Assembly (NCBI GenBank): GCA_947247005.1
Contig: OX365948.1
Location: 40,118,601 to 40,182,600, forward strand
Source: Spisula solida
Lineage: Eukaryota; Mollusca; Bivalvia; Venerida; Mactridae
Direction: 5' to 3'
Length of the DNA: 64,000 nucleotides
Shown here one piece after another: positions 21,201-36,200 of the stretch. Under the pieces are notes generated by a model. It was not told the origin of the DNA, did not search any database, and saw only the letters and a program-made list of their open reading frames with translations. Made by a program: the position numbers and the translations under genes. The stretch's first letter is position 1. Each line of letters begins with the position of its first letter.

Positions 21201-24200
21201 AGATCTACTGGTATAATATAAAGTGGACAGAGACCAGAACATCTGATTGACTCAGAAAAAAATAACATAAAAATAATGTCCAGTAATTAGATCTTTGATG
21301 CCTCAAACTGCCTTCAGAACAGGAACATAGTTTGAGCCCTCTACCTGTTTGAGGCATCTATTGTACTGGTATACTAGTACATCATCATTTTGCCAGTCTG
21401 AAGAACCTGTTCAATATTTCTAGAGTGTATGACAGGGGCGTAGCCAGGCATACGCACTTACGCACGTGCGTCACATCAATTTGAAAAGTAAAAGCATCAA
21501 TACAGCCAAAAAATGACATTAAAGTCAAAATCTCGTGATGTCGTACTATATATCCCGAAGTTCGATTTTTAACACGAAATGTCACCAATTTTATTCAAAA
21601 CTTGAAAAAATCTTCTACGGGAGGGGACATCCCTCCCAAATCCACCCCACTACGATATATTATTTGTAGCCACCCGGTTATTATACCCTACAAATCATTC
21701 AATTTTCCATGTAATCCCTAATCTCAACGAACATGAGGCGCTCACCATCCCTATCACCCAGTTCAAGGCTTTTGTGCGTAACATCCATTCAAGCCTGGCT
21801 ACACCCCTGTATGAGACAAAACTGTAAGAGGCATTGAAGTATGTTCTAATGTATATGTACATATACGTATCAGCTAAGAAATGTAAGCTTTCAAAGTTAC
21901 ATTTATAATTATATACTTACTGAAAATCCTTGCTTGCATTGACAAACTGGTTTGCCTTCTTTCACCCAACACTCTCCACCATTTCCACAGGGATAATTAT
22001 TACAGTTTTCATCTGCATAGTAAATCAGTCATAAAACAAATGGTCAATTTACTTAAGTCCTATACTCCATAGCAGATAAATTTTGACAAATCTATATTTT
22101 TCTTTGATACTGTATCTGGGTTAAGGCGCATTATCATCCAGGAAATACAAGGAATTATGATGACTACCAAAGATGACCAATAATTGATGACTTAATGTAA
22201 ACTACAATGTCTGTCTAAATATCACATTTTTTACTATTTTGCAAGTATCATTATTTAAAATCGGACGTTACATAATACATTTTGTTACACATACAGGAAT
22301 AAGATGTACAATAGAATAGCATCATGCAGTAACATGTCTGCTTCCATTCTGTTATTCCATTCTGTAATCCAATGCTACTTATCATCAATTGATAAAGTGA
22401 CAATCATACAACAATATGCTATAAAAGCGAGAATGCTCCTTATTATCAATTTATAAAGTGACAATCATACAACAATATGCTATAAAAGCGAGAATGCTCC
22501 TTATTATCAATTTATAAAGTGACAATCATACAACAACATGCTTGAACAGCAAGAATGCTCCTTATTATCATTGTATAAAGTGACAATCATACAACAATAT
22601 GCTATAAAAGCGAGAATGCTCCATATTATCAATTTATAAAGTGACAATCATACAGCAATATGCTATAAAAGCGAGAATGCTCCTTATTATCAATTTATAA
22701 AGGGACAATCATACAACAACATGCTAGAACAGCGAGATACTCCTTATTATCAATTTATAAAGTGACAATCATACAACAACATGCTTGAACAGCGAGATAC
22801 TCCTTATTATCAATTTATAAAGTGACAATCATACAACAACATGCTTGAACAGCGAGAATGCTCCTTATTATCAATTTATAAAGTGACAATCATACAACAA
22901 CATGCTTGAACAGCGAGAATGCTCCTTATTATCAATTTATAAAGTGACAATCATACAACAACATGCTTGAACAGCGAGAATGCTCCTTATTATCAATTTA
23001 TAAAGTGACAATCATACAACAACATGCTTGAACAGCAAGAATGCTCCTTATTATCATTGTATAAAGTGACAATCATACAACAACATGCTTGAACAGCGAG
23101 AATGCTCCTTATTATCATTGTATAAAGTGACAATCATACAACAACATGCTTGAACAGCGAGAATGCTCCTTATTATCATTGTATAAAGTGACAATCATAC
23201 AACAACATACTAGAACAGCAAGAATGTTACTTATTATCAATTTATAAAGTGACAATCTTACAGCAACATGCTTGAACAGTGAGTAACAACCAAACCTAAC
23301 TCGAAGTAGTGAAAATCAGCTTGACATAACAGTGAGATTGTGAGTACAACTTCATGCTTTATTAAGATTAGTAGATAGTGAAATTGTGAACTTAGACATA
23401 GTCCTGATATCATTTAAACTTGAGTTCAATCTCAAACTACTCATCAATAATATCAGTTACAGTGGAAAAAGAGTGCAATAACTAAAATTCTGCACTAGAA
23501 AAAACTATGATAGCTGCAGCACTGCAGTGGTGCACCTCTTTACTACTACACCCGCCACGCCCTCAGTTAAACTACAACGACCATGCCATCAGTTAAACTA
23601 ACCCAACACGTCCTCAGTACATACTCACCCCGCAATGAAATGACATACTCAGGACTTAGAATTTCGTACATATCTAACAATTAAGGTAATTACGAATGAT
23701 AAATTATTCTGCACTAAAATGACTTTTAACTTGAGAACAGAGTTGTACTTTTACGTTTTGAGTATGACAATCAATCTCAAGGTTTAACGATATCAGGACA
23801 TGATCTCATATTATTCAGTCAGGCCTCGATACAACAACGCCAGGTATACTGAAATCTTTTTCGGGGACAGATGTTTTAAAACACCTTTGTATCAGTTTGG
23901 TATACTGACATATTTGATACAATAACATTTTGTATGGGAACAAACAGCATTGTTGTATCGAGATCTCACTGAACAATGTTTATAATACTTCTCATAACTT
24001 ATCTCCTTACCATCTGTAGTATAGACACATTACATGTTTAAAATATACTTAAAATGGTTTTTAACAAAAAATCATATTTTTCCCATAAAGGACCATAATG
24101 CTACCAAAAATTATCCGACCTAAAATTCCTGACATATGATATTTATGCACAACTAGACTTGGTACAAACTGTTCATGTGAAGTTACCCAGTACATTGAAA

Positions 24201-27200
24201 TCTGATCAGTGGTTAAGGAGAACAAGCAAATACAAACTTTGGGGCACCAATCCTTACAGACAGCACAAAATCAATGCTTCTTCCCTACTATAGTCAACCT
24301 GACAAGAATTTCAAACAAGATATCAACCATGTAGGAATAAAATCAAACCTGTCTACAACAGGTAGACAATAGATAGGTCAAACGTCCAATGTAGAGGTTT
24401 AAAGCTGGCAGACAATAGATAGGTCAAATGTCCAATGTAGAGGTTTAAAGCAGACAGACAATAGATAGGTCAAATGTCCAATGTAGAGGTTTAAAGCTGG
24501 CAGACAATAGATAGGTCAAATGTCCAATGTAGAGGTTTAAAGCAGACAGACAATAGATAGGTCAAATGTCCAATGTAGAGGTTTAAAGCTGGTAGACAAT
24601 AGATAGGTCAAATGTCCAATGTAGAGGTTTAAAGCTGGCAGACAATAGATAGGTCAAATGTCCAATGTAGAGGTTTAAAGCAGACAGACAATAGATAGGT
24701 CAAATGTCCAATGTAGAGGTTTAAAGCAGACAGACAATAGATAGGTCAAATGTCAAATGTAGAGGTTTAAAGCAGACAGACAATAGATAGGTCAAATGTC
24801 AAATGTAGAGGTTTAAAGCTGGCAGACAATAGATAGGTCATATGTCAAATGTAGTTGTAAAGCAGGCGACTTTTATTATACAAAGTCATGTTCATTTAGT
24901 GTTAAAATGGCCAACTGGGACTAAAATAATGGCTGCTTAATTTAGGTGTTGGACTGTATTGGTAAGATTACCACTAGTCATGTTTCAGGCTAAATATAGT
25001 AACAAACTCACCTCTATTATGTTCACAGAAGATACCATAGAACTGTGCGGGACATTCACAGTATGCACTGATGGAGTCCGTATTACATGTTCCATTATTT
25101 TTGCATGGTTGATGATCATTACAGTTTTTGATCTTCGTTTCACAGTGAGGACCTGTATGTTATACGTAAAAATTGTTTTTTTTTGCTTTTATACAGTGCC
25201 CACCAAAAATAAGTATACAGTAAATAATTAAACTTGGTTAAATTATTCAATATCTGTTTATCAAACGGTCAAAATTTCTGAAACTACAGTTACTAAATGA
25301 GTCAATATAGAGATAGAATTAAAGATGAAGATGTTCGGAACTAAAATTACCATGTGACCAAAAAGGCTGAATTTCCATCTTTTTGTGACAAAGTTACCAT
25401 TCAAGAGGGACAAAGTACTTTAGATTCTGCACCTAGGGTACCAATTAGTGTATAGCATTTCCATTTAATAAACAAAAATATTCCCTTTCTTCAAATATAG
25501 TGTTACTTCATTGTTCTGCAAATAGTATTATTACAGGCAAGTAAGTGGGCAAATAACATATGTAGACTTATTTTTGGTGGGCAGTGTATATCCTCGCCAC
25601 AGGAAATCCATATGGATGAGGCACCCAGAAGAGGTTAGTCACTTTAGTTCTTGGGGGATAGTGCATGATACAGAAAATGCCCCAGTTCCAGAAACATCCC
25701 TGGTTCTTTTACGTGCTGATGTAAAGTATCATATACGAGACCTCGCTTAACGTCTCGTCTGAAAGACTGTTAATAAATTTAGTTATGTTAGGTGGGAAAC
25801 ACTGAAAAGTATTTCTGTTTTTGACCTGGTTGGAGTAGGGATTGAACCCACAACCTTCAGATCAGCAGTCAGTAGCTGAACCACTTGTCCACCTAACTTG
25901 AATTTGTGCTCTGCTTTGTATCACATTTCAAATGCATAGGGATAGGATTTGTTGATGGTATCAAAACTTTATCAATTTCTTACATTGAATTCAGAATAAA
26001 GTATCATTAAAATCTTATCCTTATTACACTTCACTACATTATGCTGATATAGGATCCGATGGACATGCAAAGTCTCATAGAAATCCGATCATTGGTTAAC
26101 AGAGAAATAGTGCAGACAAAATTTATAAGTGTAAAAAAACAAAGGGCCTTAACACCCTTAAAATTGATTTGACCAACGTTGGCTAGCGTGTGCCATATGC
26201 AAAACTGGACTTGGTACTGATAAGTCATACAGAGTTTCGTTAAAATCCGACCAATGGATACCGAGAAATCCCGCACAAATTTTGCACGGACCAACCAGCC
26301 AACCAACCATGGGGGTATAAAAGATAAAACTCATAACTATGGTGGAACGCACAGATTATAAAGACTGAAACAGAAAAATATATTGTACTTTCTTTCCATG
26401 AAAATTGGATGAAATATCATAGCTCATTAATCAAATTGGACATGTAAAAAAATTATTCAGAGTTGAGAAAATATTCTTTTGATCGTATTTTTGGTCCGGC
26501 ATGAATCATTAAAAAGTTTCGTTAAAATCCGACCAATGGATACCGAGAAATCCCGCACAAATTTTACACGGACCAACCGGCCAACCAGATATATATAGAT
26601 ATATGATGTCTGATACATGAGGAAGGGGGCATGGTCTAAAGGTATGTTGCGTCCTTAAGGATAGAGTCCAAAAGGTGCTATAATATCTCTGAGCAAGGAT
26701 AGCCACAATGCTCCACTTTACCAGATGTATGAAAGTGAGGGTCAAAAGATGATGTACGATGGCTGCCATTAGCACTGATAGTGTAACAGTCAACTTGTAA
26801 CTCAATGATAAGAGGGTATATGTACAGTGGCTGAATGGATGCATCTCGGAAAGTTGACCTTAAATTTGTATAACTTTTACTTCACATACCAGTGTAGGCT
26901 CCCTTACATAAACAGGTATAGTTGCCATGTGTGATAGCTGCACATTCACCACCATTATGACATGGTCGTGTACTACACAGATTCACAGCACTCTCACAGT
27001 TATCACCTGAAAATAATTAAAACACATTATATACCAGCTAGGTAAAAAAACCACTTGAATAAATATGAAATACATAACCTGAAAAAATAAATATTTTATA
27101 CTAATTTATTTAATGTCGATTGTGAAACAAGTTTTTCCAACTTATATTAATCACTCTCAACACCTCATTCCTGATGTTATCCATCGCCATGAGGGTATGA

Positions 27201-30200
27201 GAGAAGAGAAGCCAGTTTCCCTGTTATGCTGAGCGTCTAGCTAGGGAATATCTGGTGCCATTTTTATTTCGTCTTTGATATGACGCGGTGAGGGATCGAA
27301 CCCGAAACCTCCCGCACTCGAAGCGAACCCTCAACCACCAGGCTATCGAAGGAGGACTGGTGCATTTAAAGTTGGAAAAAAATTAAACACGATATGCTTG
27401 TTGATAGTTTGCACCTGAATGCATGTAACATGTACATATTTCCCATGATAGCCAAATACTGTAAATCACTTAATTTTTGCATAACTTTGATTTCGCAAGA
27501 ATTTTTAATTCACATCATTGACAATGTCCAATTCCCGAATTTGTATTGCAAAATTTTTGCGAGAATAATGATTTCACGGGTCTACATTCTCACGAATATT
27601 AGCAAAAATATAACTCTCGCGAAAAATAAGTGATTTACAGTAGTCATCTATGTTAAAAGTTATCACAAACTTGACCTCAAAATCATTAGGGCTCATTAAG
27701 TGATGAAGACCACTCTCTCTATTAAGTTTTTTAAATCCTAGGCCTAACCATTCTTAAGTTATTGATCAGAAATAATTTGAAATATTGATTCATATTTCAG
27801 GCCACAAGAACCTTGACCTTTGACCTAAAAAATCAATAGGCATCATCTACTGTTGCTGAACAACCTCCCTGTAGAGTTTAAGGATCTTAAGGCCAAACTT
27901 CTTGAATTATTGATAAGACATGCAGTTACAGATTGCTATGAATCAATATACTATGAGATACAAGGCACTCAGTAAAAGGTCACCACATACTTATGTAAAC
28001 ATTTTCCGTACCTACAAACCCCGGTAGACATACACACTTGTAGCCTTTCAATGAATTGTCTTCTATACATGACCCAGAGTTCAGACATGGTTGGACATCA
28101 CACGCTGAGGCTGTTATTTCACATCTTGAACCTTATAACAGGCAAAAATAAAACATGAAGATTTAAGAATAAGGGAGTAATGTCACATGTGTATCATGTG
28201 ATATATATTATGTGACATACATGTATATCATGTGACAAATTTCATGTAGCATATATTATGACTGTGATATACTTGTGAGATATATCATGTGACATATATC
28301 ATGTGGCATATATCATGTGACATATAACATGTGACATATATCATGTTACATACATGTATATCATGTGACATATATCATGTGACATATATCATGTATATCA
28401 TGTGACAAATTTCATGTAGCATATATTATGACTGTGATACACTTGTGACATATATCATGTGACATATATCATGTGGCATGACTACTGTCCAGAAAGTAAG
28501 ATAAGCTCAGTCAAAGGAGTCCGAGATTCAACAGTTTTTGTTCTGATCGTTCAATCAATGCCCATACTGTAAGATTATAAAATTAATGTACATAAAATGT
28601 CCAGAATCGAAAATTTGAATATCCAACTAACATAGTTATTCAATTAGCACATACTTGACAATTACTTGTATATATTTGACAAGAGCAACGTTAATTGACT
28701 AAACAATTTAAATTCACTTGACTTCTTGATGATTCAGAATCTGGTTTTATGAGAAGAGGATAACTATAGACATATGAAATCTAACCTTTGAATCCATTTC
28801 GACATAGACAAACAAAGTTGACAGTACATTCAGGTCCGGTACATTTCTCACATGTAGCTCCATTATAACAGGGTTGCGAGAAACAAGCGTCTATCTGATA
28901 CTGACATAGGTTGCCATGGTAACCAGGCATACATGTACAAATAAACGAGGATCCACTCAATTCACACGCTCCATTATTCTTACAAGGCCTAGCATCACAT
29001 GGTCCTATTTTAACATCACATTTTGACCCTATCAACAACAATAAGATTGTATAAGTTGTCAGTAAATATAATCCCCTTACCTATAATGGCACTTGGTCTG
29101 CTTTTCTTGTGTCTTAATGTTGACAATTTTTGTACTGAATTTGACATTATTATACGAGTATTACATTGTTTTGTACCCATTTTATGTAGATCTACACAAT
29201 AGCTTGATAAGTTTCAATGGTAACAATAACAACACTATCTTGCAAAATTGTGATTGAACAGTCTGAAGATATTTGTATATTCTCTCTATAGAATTTTAAG
29301 GCCAATTCAATTTAATTTGATTTAATTAAGTACCTTTATACCCTGTGTCACATTCACAGCTGGTATTATCAATCGCCGAGACACAGTTTCCATGGATACA
29401 GGTTGTTTCGTCACAAGATGATATATGTTGATCACAGACAGCACCTTCGTAACCTTGGTAACACAAACAGCTGTATGTTGATTGGTCAGCAGAATTAATG
29501 CAGTCTCCATAGAAACATGGCTTAGATACACATGGAAGAGGAATTTCACATCTAGCTGGAAAAAATCAAATTGATAATTTTAAATTTTTTCGCAATGTAA
29601 AGACACATACCAATATATTGTACTGGCCCAATTGCAGGGTGTTACTTAAATAAGTACAATCAAATTAGTTGAAGCGAGATCAAGTTTCACAACATCTAGT
29701 CTTAAAGTACTTTGACGTCTGCCAAAAAGTAGTGTTTATTGGAAAACAAACTAGAATTGTAATGAAACATATCACATAATACAGCCTTGTCACAGAATGA
29801 TGGCAACCATAAGGAAACAAGACTGCGTTCAATGAACGCTTATGCCCCCTGTGGAAGCCTTGTCCATAAATAAGTCTAAGTCCAAAATGAGGTCAAGGTG
29901 AAGGTCAAAACGGGGTCAGGTGATACAGGTGTGTGGAGAGTGTTCATATACAACATCCATGCAAGTTTGGAAGCTTTGTAGCAAGCCATAATGATGCTAG
30001 AAGAAACGGTCAATTTGGGTTAACCAGGACGGACGAACGGACGGACGGACGAACGGACGGACGGACGGACGGACAGGTGAATCACTATATGCCTCCCGAT
30101 CTATCGATACGGGGGCATAAAAACAATTTTATGATGAAAATGGTGCATTATCTTTAGTAACATAGAGTTCCCTTCTTAAAGTTCTTGTCAATTGAAAGAA

Positions 30201-33200
30201 TGAGATCATCACTGTGCCTGTGGTCTAGTATTATGATTCTTAAGTCAATACATCTGATCACAGATATTTGGCCTAAATTGGAGATTAAATTTTTAAGTTG
30301 CAAAAAGACCAGAATCTCTGTAAAAAACACATTACATTGTTACCTCCTCTTGTCTACAGAAGACATACAATTCCAGCCCCTCATCACTATGAATAGTGTA
30401 ATAAATACAGTCCAGGAAAACTGGTTAGGTGAATCAGCTACCTAATATAACTGAAAAATTGCTGAGAAATGGCGTTAAATCCAAACAAACAGAAAATAAC
30501 ACCCGATACTAACCTCCAACATACTCAGATGTACATTGACACGAATATGTATCCTTCTCATTAAAACATTGCCCTCCATTCAGACAAGGAGCAGTAGTAC
30601 ATGGCACGTATGTCTCACAATTTTCACCAGCGTAGGTTGGTATACATATACACTGGTACGTACCCTCGCCAATATTTGCACAGGTACCATTATTCTTACA
30701 TGGAGACAGCTCACATGGATATTTTGTTGTATCACATCGCAGTCCGATGAAGTTCTGCAAGCATTGACATATATATGTGCCATCCTGTAGCTCTACACAT
30801 GTGCCTCCGTTCAAACAAGGCTGCTCACCACATGGCCGGTACTCTTCACAATTATCCCCAGAGTATGAGTTTAAACACTGGCAACTATATGAACCGTCGG
30901 CGTTATTCACACAATTACCATTATTCATACATGGTTCAGTGACACATGGCTGATAGATATCACAGAACCGACCAGTGTATCCGAGTGTACAAACACATTC
31001 ATACGAATCAAGCCCCTCATTATCTTCACAATATGCACCATTCTGGCACACATTAGTCGCACAAGGTAGCTGACGTTCACATAGAGCACCAGTCGTCTTA
31101 TTGTTACATATACAAGTGTAGTTATTCTCGTCAATATTCCTACATTCTGCTCCATTCTTACACACATTACTCACACAAGGCAGAGATACATTGCAAAATT
31201 TACCAGAATAATTCACCTGACATTCACACAAAATATCTTTGCCATCACTGATACACTTGTTCTTGTTAACACACAAAGCGCAAGTTAAATTATCTTCCCT
31301 CTCTGTACATTGAGATCCAGTGTATCCCGGCACACAAGTACACTGGTACCCATCCTCTGTATCTAAACAACTAGCACCATTATAGCACGGTTCATCCATA
31401 CATCGTGTCAGTACGACCTCACAATCACCCCCACCGTAACCATCCTGACAGTTACAGCGATATTCTACTGCAGAAACATCTACACAAACAGCCAAGTTCT
31501 TACAAGGTTTTGATGCACATGGTGTGGTTGATTCATACTGACACCTAAGCCCTGTGTACTCAGCTAAACAAAGACATTCAAATTCTGATATCCCTATAAC
31601 AGAACACTGGCCATCATGTTCACAGGGGTTTGGGTAACAAGTAGATTTTATTTCACAGAAGTCTCCAACAAAGCCCTGTAGACAGTCACATGATTCAACA
31701 TTTCCGGTCATATGACATTTCCCGCCATTTTGACATATTGTTTTCACACATTGAATCTGTGTTTCACAAAAATCTCCGACATACTGTTCAGCACAAACAC
31801 ATGAAAATGCTTCCTGTCCCTTATGGACACATTTCCCGAAGTTTTTACACGGTTGACTGGCACAGGGTACAGGGATCTCACAAGTAGGTCCATCAAAGTT
31901 AAGGGGGCAAGTACAATGAAAACTATCGGCCATATAAGTACACATGCCACCATTCAAACATTGTGTTGATTTGCAAGCAAAATTGTTCGAAATTTCACAG
32001 TTGGTGCCTGAAAGAAACAATGATTGCATTATTCAAAGAAAAGTAATGATATAAATAAATAACAACAAGAAGAGTTTTTGACACAAAATCGTGCATCTTC
32101 AACAAGGGGCCATAACTCTGTCCAAAAAAATCTTCTTACCCTTATTTCCAGACAATACGCACAACTAACTTGGTACCAAGCATTCATGTTAAGTTTCATT
32201 AAAATTGGATCAGCTAGCAGTTAAGGAGCACAAGTGCCGACAACTTGAGACAGACAGACATCCAGACAGACATCCAGACAGACATCCAGACAGACATCCA
32301 GACAGACATCCAGACAGACATCTAGACAGACATCCAGACAGACATCCAGACAGACATCCAGCACAAAGTACATGGGAGACATAATATTTATATAGATATA
32401 AACTATGTGATGTATAACCACCCATGAGAGCTGAATACAGACTCTTCAGACATAAACTCAGTGTCAATGAAAAGTTACCACCCTATTGACTCTTATATTT
32501 TAAAATTCATGTTACACTGTGTTAAAAGCCGAACACGACTTTGTTTTCATTTGACCTTTCTGTGTAGTCACAGCTATCGTATTTAACAACATTCAAATGC
32601 ACACACTAGAAAACCTTTGTACCGATGGGTCGTACTGTATACAAAATACAGAGGTATTATAGGTGGTAACTTTTCAGTGACGCCAAGTAAACAAATTACT
32701 CAAATAAGTAGTTAAGTTTGCAATATGGAAATATTGGCTAAATTTGCCACCTTACAAAATTTGCTAATTAACATTTCATGTAGCATATTTGGCCTAATAA
32801 GAACTTTTCTATGAAATAACAAAAATTTAAATCACTGACATTATCACACACTATTTTGTGACAATTAGTCACACAAGAAGCGAGACCCGACTGTTTAACT
32901 GTCAAAGGCTTTTCTTTGATGTGACCTAGTGACCTAGTTTTGACCCCAGATGACTCAGTTGTGTACTTGACCTAGAATTTATAGAGACAAACATTTGTGA
33001 CTAAGTTTCATTAAGATTAAGTGAAAACTGTTGACTTCTACAGCGTTAACAGTGCAATTGTTGACGACGCACGCCGGACATAGGGTGATCACAATAGCTC
33101 ACCTTAAGCACTTTGCGCTCAGGTGAGCTAAGAAAGTAGCATACAGTAGCTGGGTACCTGAGTAAGGCGAGACACAATAGCACTTGTAGCCTACAGGATC

Positions 33201-36200
33201 CTCGTTATCTGTGACACATCTGGCACCATTTTTACATGGATTAGAATAACATGCATCTATTTTCACTTCACAAAATTCTCCAGTATAATCTATGGTACAA
33301 CCACAGGTGTAGGAGTTAACTCCATCAATACATGTACCTGAAAGATCACATAGAATATCAAAATACAGTAAAACCTCGATAATAAGACCACCCTCTGGGA
33401 AACTTGTCTTATTATTGAGTTGGTCTTAATATAGAGGATATGAAATTTTGTTGATTTTGGTGTAAGATAGAATTTTATTTCGCCGAGTGATCACAGAAAT
33501 CCATATTTTCACAAGTAGTGTGGCAATGAGAATTCAGAAGAAGGGCTGTTTGGGGACAGTGCTTGATATATCAATTGCACTTTAAAAGCATTCACATCTT
33601 CTTATAAATACATCAAACATTTTAAGACCAGTCTGGATGGACTAGCGAATTAAACAAAAGCTAATATTCTGGACAAGCAAGGTTAAATGCCAGCCTGGTT
33701 GATGCTTTCTTTAAGAAGTAATTAATATGTACCTGTGTTTTATTGTAGAATATAGTACATTCACAAGTTTGGATGCGTAGTAATTAAATCACGAGGGTGT
33801 AGCATGAGTGATTTAATGTAGGTATCTGAACAAGTGGCTGTGCTTTATTAAAGATAAAACACAGGTACAAATTCATTATTTCCATTCTAACACAGTCAAT
33901 ATTCCGCATTTGACAACACCAAGGCATAAACCACAGCACTTTTTTCTGTTTGAAGTTATTCAGCCGTAGCTGTGTTTTTTGGCAGTTTGTGCACATCATG
34001 GTTTCCTCTATGTGTATATAGCTGACACTGCTTGTTGTGTTAGAATTACTACTTTAGAAATTTACCTCCATTTTGACAACTAGTATCCGGACAGTCATCA
34101 ATATTTCTCTCACATCTTGGACCTTCAAATCCAGGTAGACATACACATGACTTTACACCATCAGCTGATGGTACACACACACCATTCAATCCACAAGGAT
34201 CACCTAAAAAGCAAAATTATGACATATGGTCAAACCTGTCTGTAAATACCACCTTTGTTCAAATCATGACTCTTTCAACAGGTTGAGTATCATTAAAATT
34301 GATCTCACATGAGATAAAATTGCTGGTCTTTGCAGAAAATTTCTAATAGTGGTCTATATTCGCAGTTGGTCTTTTACACAGGTTTGACTGTATGGACATT
34401 ATGTTTTTAATGGAGAAAATGGTAAACTTATTTGTATCATGAATGAATTAACTTCGGACCGTAATACCCGCTTTTATTTAGGATACTGCAATTGACATCA
34501 TATCTGATGGCTACTTTTCTTAAGTGCTTTACTTTATTGAACAATTATTCATTAAAAGGTAAACAACAGAAAATGAAGACATATGTGAAACCTTGTTGGT
34601 GACGAAAGATTGGCACAGGTTACCTACAGATCGCTAGATGTATTACTCAGGTTGTCAACAGGGTCAAATTAAAAATCAGAAAAATTGATGCGGCCAACCA
34701 TTTTTGCCAAACAAGAGGCCTTCAAAGACATTGTTTCAAGTTATAATTAAGCCAGTTTGTATTAAAGAAAATCCTTTACAGCAGATCAAATTGACCATAG
34801 TTTTGCCATATCTTGAGATAGTTTCATCAAATAAATTTTATTTTTATCAGAAGCCATTGCTCTTTCAGGAATGATAAATCATAAATTCCAGATAAATCAG
34901 GAAAATTGACACCCCGGAAATTTATTATTATTTTATTATTACTGCACGAAGAACTCCTTACCATTATTACATAATTGATCTCTTTCACAATTATGACCAG
35001 TCTTGTAGACTGGACATGCACAGAGGTATCCTAGAATGCCATCGTAACAGTGGCCACCGTTTTGGCATGGGTTTCCATGACAATCGTCAGTATTAATATC
35101 ACAGTTTGTGCCTGAATAATAAATACAAGAACATGTTAGACAACAATACCAGAACAAGAGGGCCCATAGGGCCCTAGGTCGCTCACCTGTGCACATTGAT
35201 CAACTAGAACCATATATAAACTGAACCTTGATTTCGGTTGCCATGAAAACCAGAGTTCTGCATGGATTTCAATTATTTAGCTCTTTAATAATGATCAAAT
35301 AATGGAGCACTGTTACCTATTTGTGATGACATTCAGCTTGTACTTTCAGATAAAAAAGATCTTACTATAGCTATATAGGGAAAACCAGCGCCCCACCCAC
35401 TAGAGGCCATGTTTTTTGACAAATCACGACCAAAATGTCAATTTTGTAAGGTCATCCAACAACTATTTCTGAAAAATTGTTTTGAAATCTGGCCAGCGGT
35501 TGATTTTATTTTTTTTTTAAAAATTTCCTATTGGTTGCCATGGCAAACCAGAGTTATTTCTAGATTACAATTCTTTTAGCCCTTTTTAGAAAGGACCACC
35601 AAAGGAACATTTCTGTGAAATTTGGTTGAAAGTGGCCAAGTGGTTTAGGAGGAGAAGTCGTTCTCACTGACTTGACGTTGAGGGGTTTTCTTTTGTTCTT
35701 TCTTTGTTTGTAAAACCCCATAAGCAACATTTTGCACCCCGTAAGCAACGGAATGAATAGAATCTCAATATAGCCTATTGTTCCACACCCCACAACTACA
35801 ATAGGGTGCGTACGGACGCACTGACGATGGACGAAGAGTGATCACAATAGCTCACCTTGTCACTTAAAACAATACCTTTCCTTGTAACATAATACAAGCA
35901 TGATGTAAATAATTAAGCAAAAAGATAATATTAAGTGACACTTATTTATTTCTATGTCTAAACAAATGCAAGATTTAAAGGTTTCTTTCTTGTAAAATTA
36001 TAAGTCCCACAAGTCTTGAATAAAAACATCCAAACAAAGTTTTCCAAAGTTTAATCTTGAGCATGTAAAAATATATGGTATTATATACAGCTATATACTT
36101 CCTGGTAATACCTCGAATTATAAATCAGATTCTCTCGAATAATTCCTCAACAAAATAGTTTGACCAAAACTTTTACATCAATTAGAACATGTAACCCACA

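Larger units (their letters stand above)
22013..25011. other. Intron 13 of the EGF gene
   Basis: Holds two minisatellites (22373-23284 and 24362-24852), a MITE at 23817-23973, a possible larger foldback at about 23399-23800 and an interspersed-repeat fragment (24050-24250). Confidence 0.75.
25153..26889. other. Intron 12 of the EGF gene
   Basis: Contains a mariner-like MITE, a tRNA-derived SINE and two family B fragments (26160-26310, 26500-26600). No coding signal. Confidence 0.7.
27007..28011. other. Intron 11 of the EGF gene
   Basis: Contains a tRNA-headed SINE (27170-27352), a 186-bp MITE and family A repeat fragments (27660-27930). Confidence 0.7.
32008..33157. other. Intron 7 of the EGF gene
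   Basis: Contains a family B repeat with a 12-bp tandem tail (32085-32362) and a family C element (32870-33135) ending close to the exon. Confidence 0.7.

Noticed and set aside
32210..32467. Open frame with CLSG repeats
   Set aside because: Product of the 12-bp AGACAGACATCC repeat.
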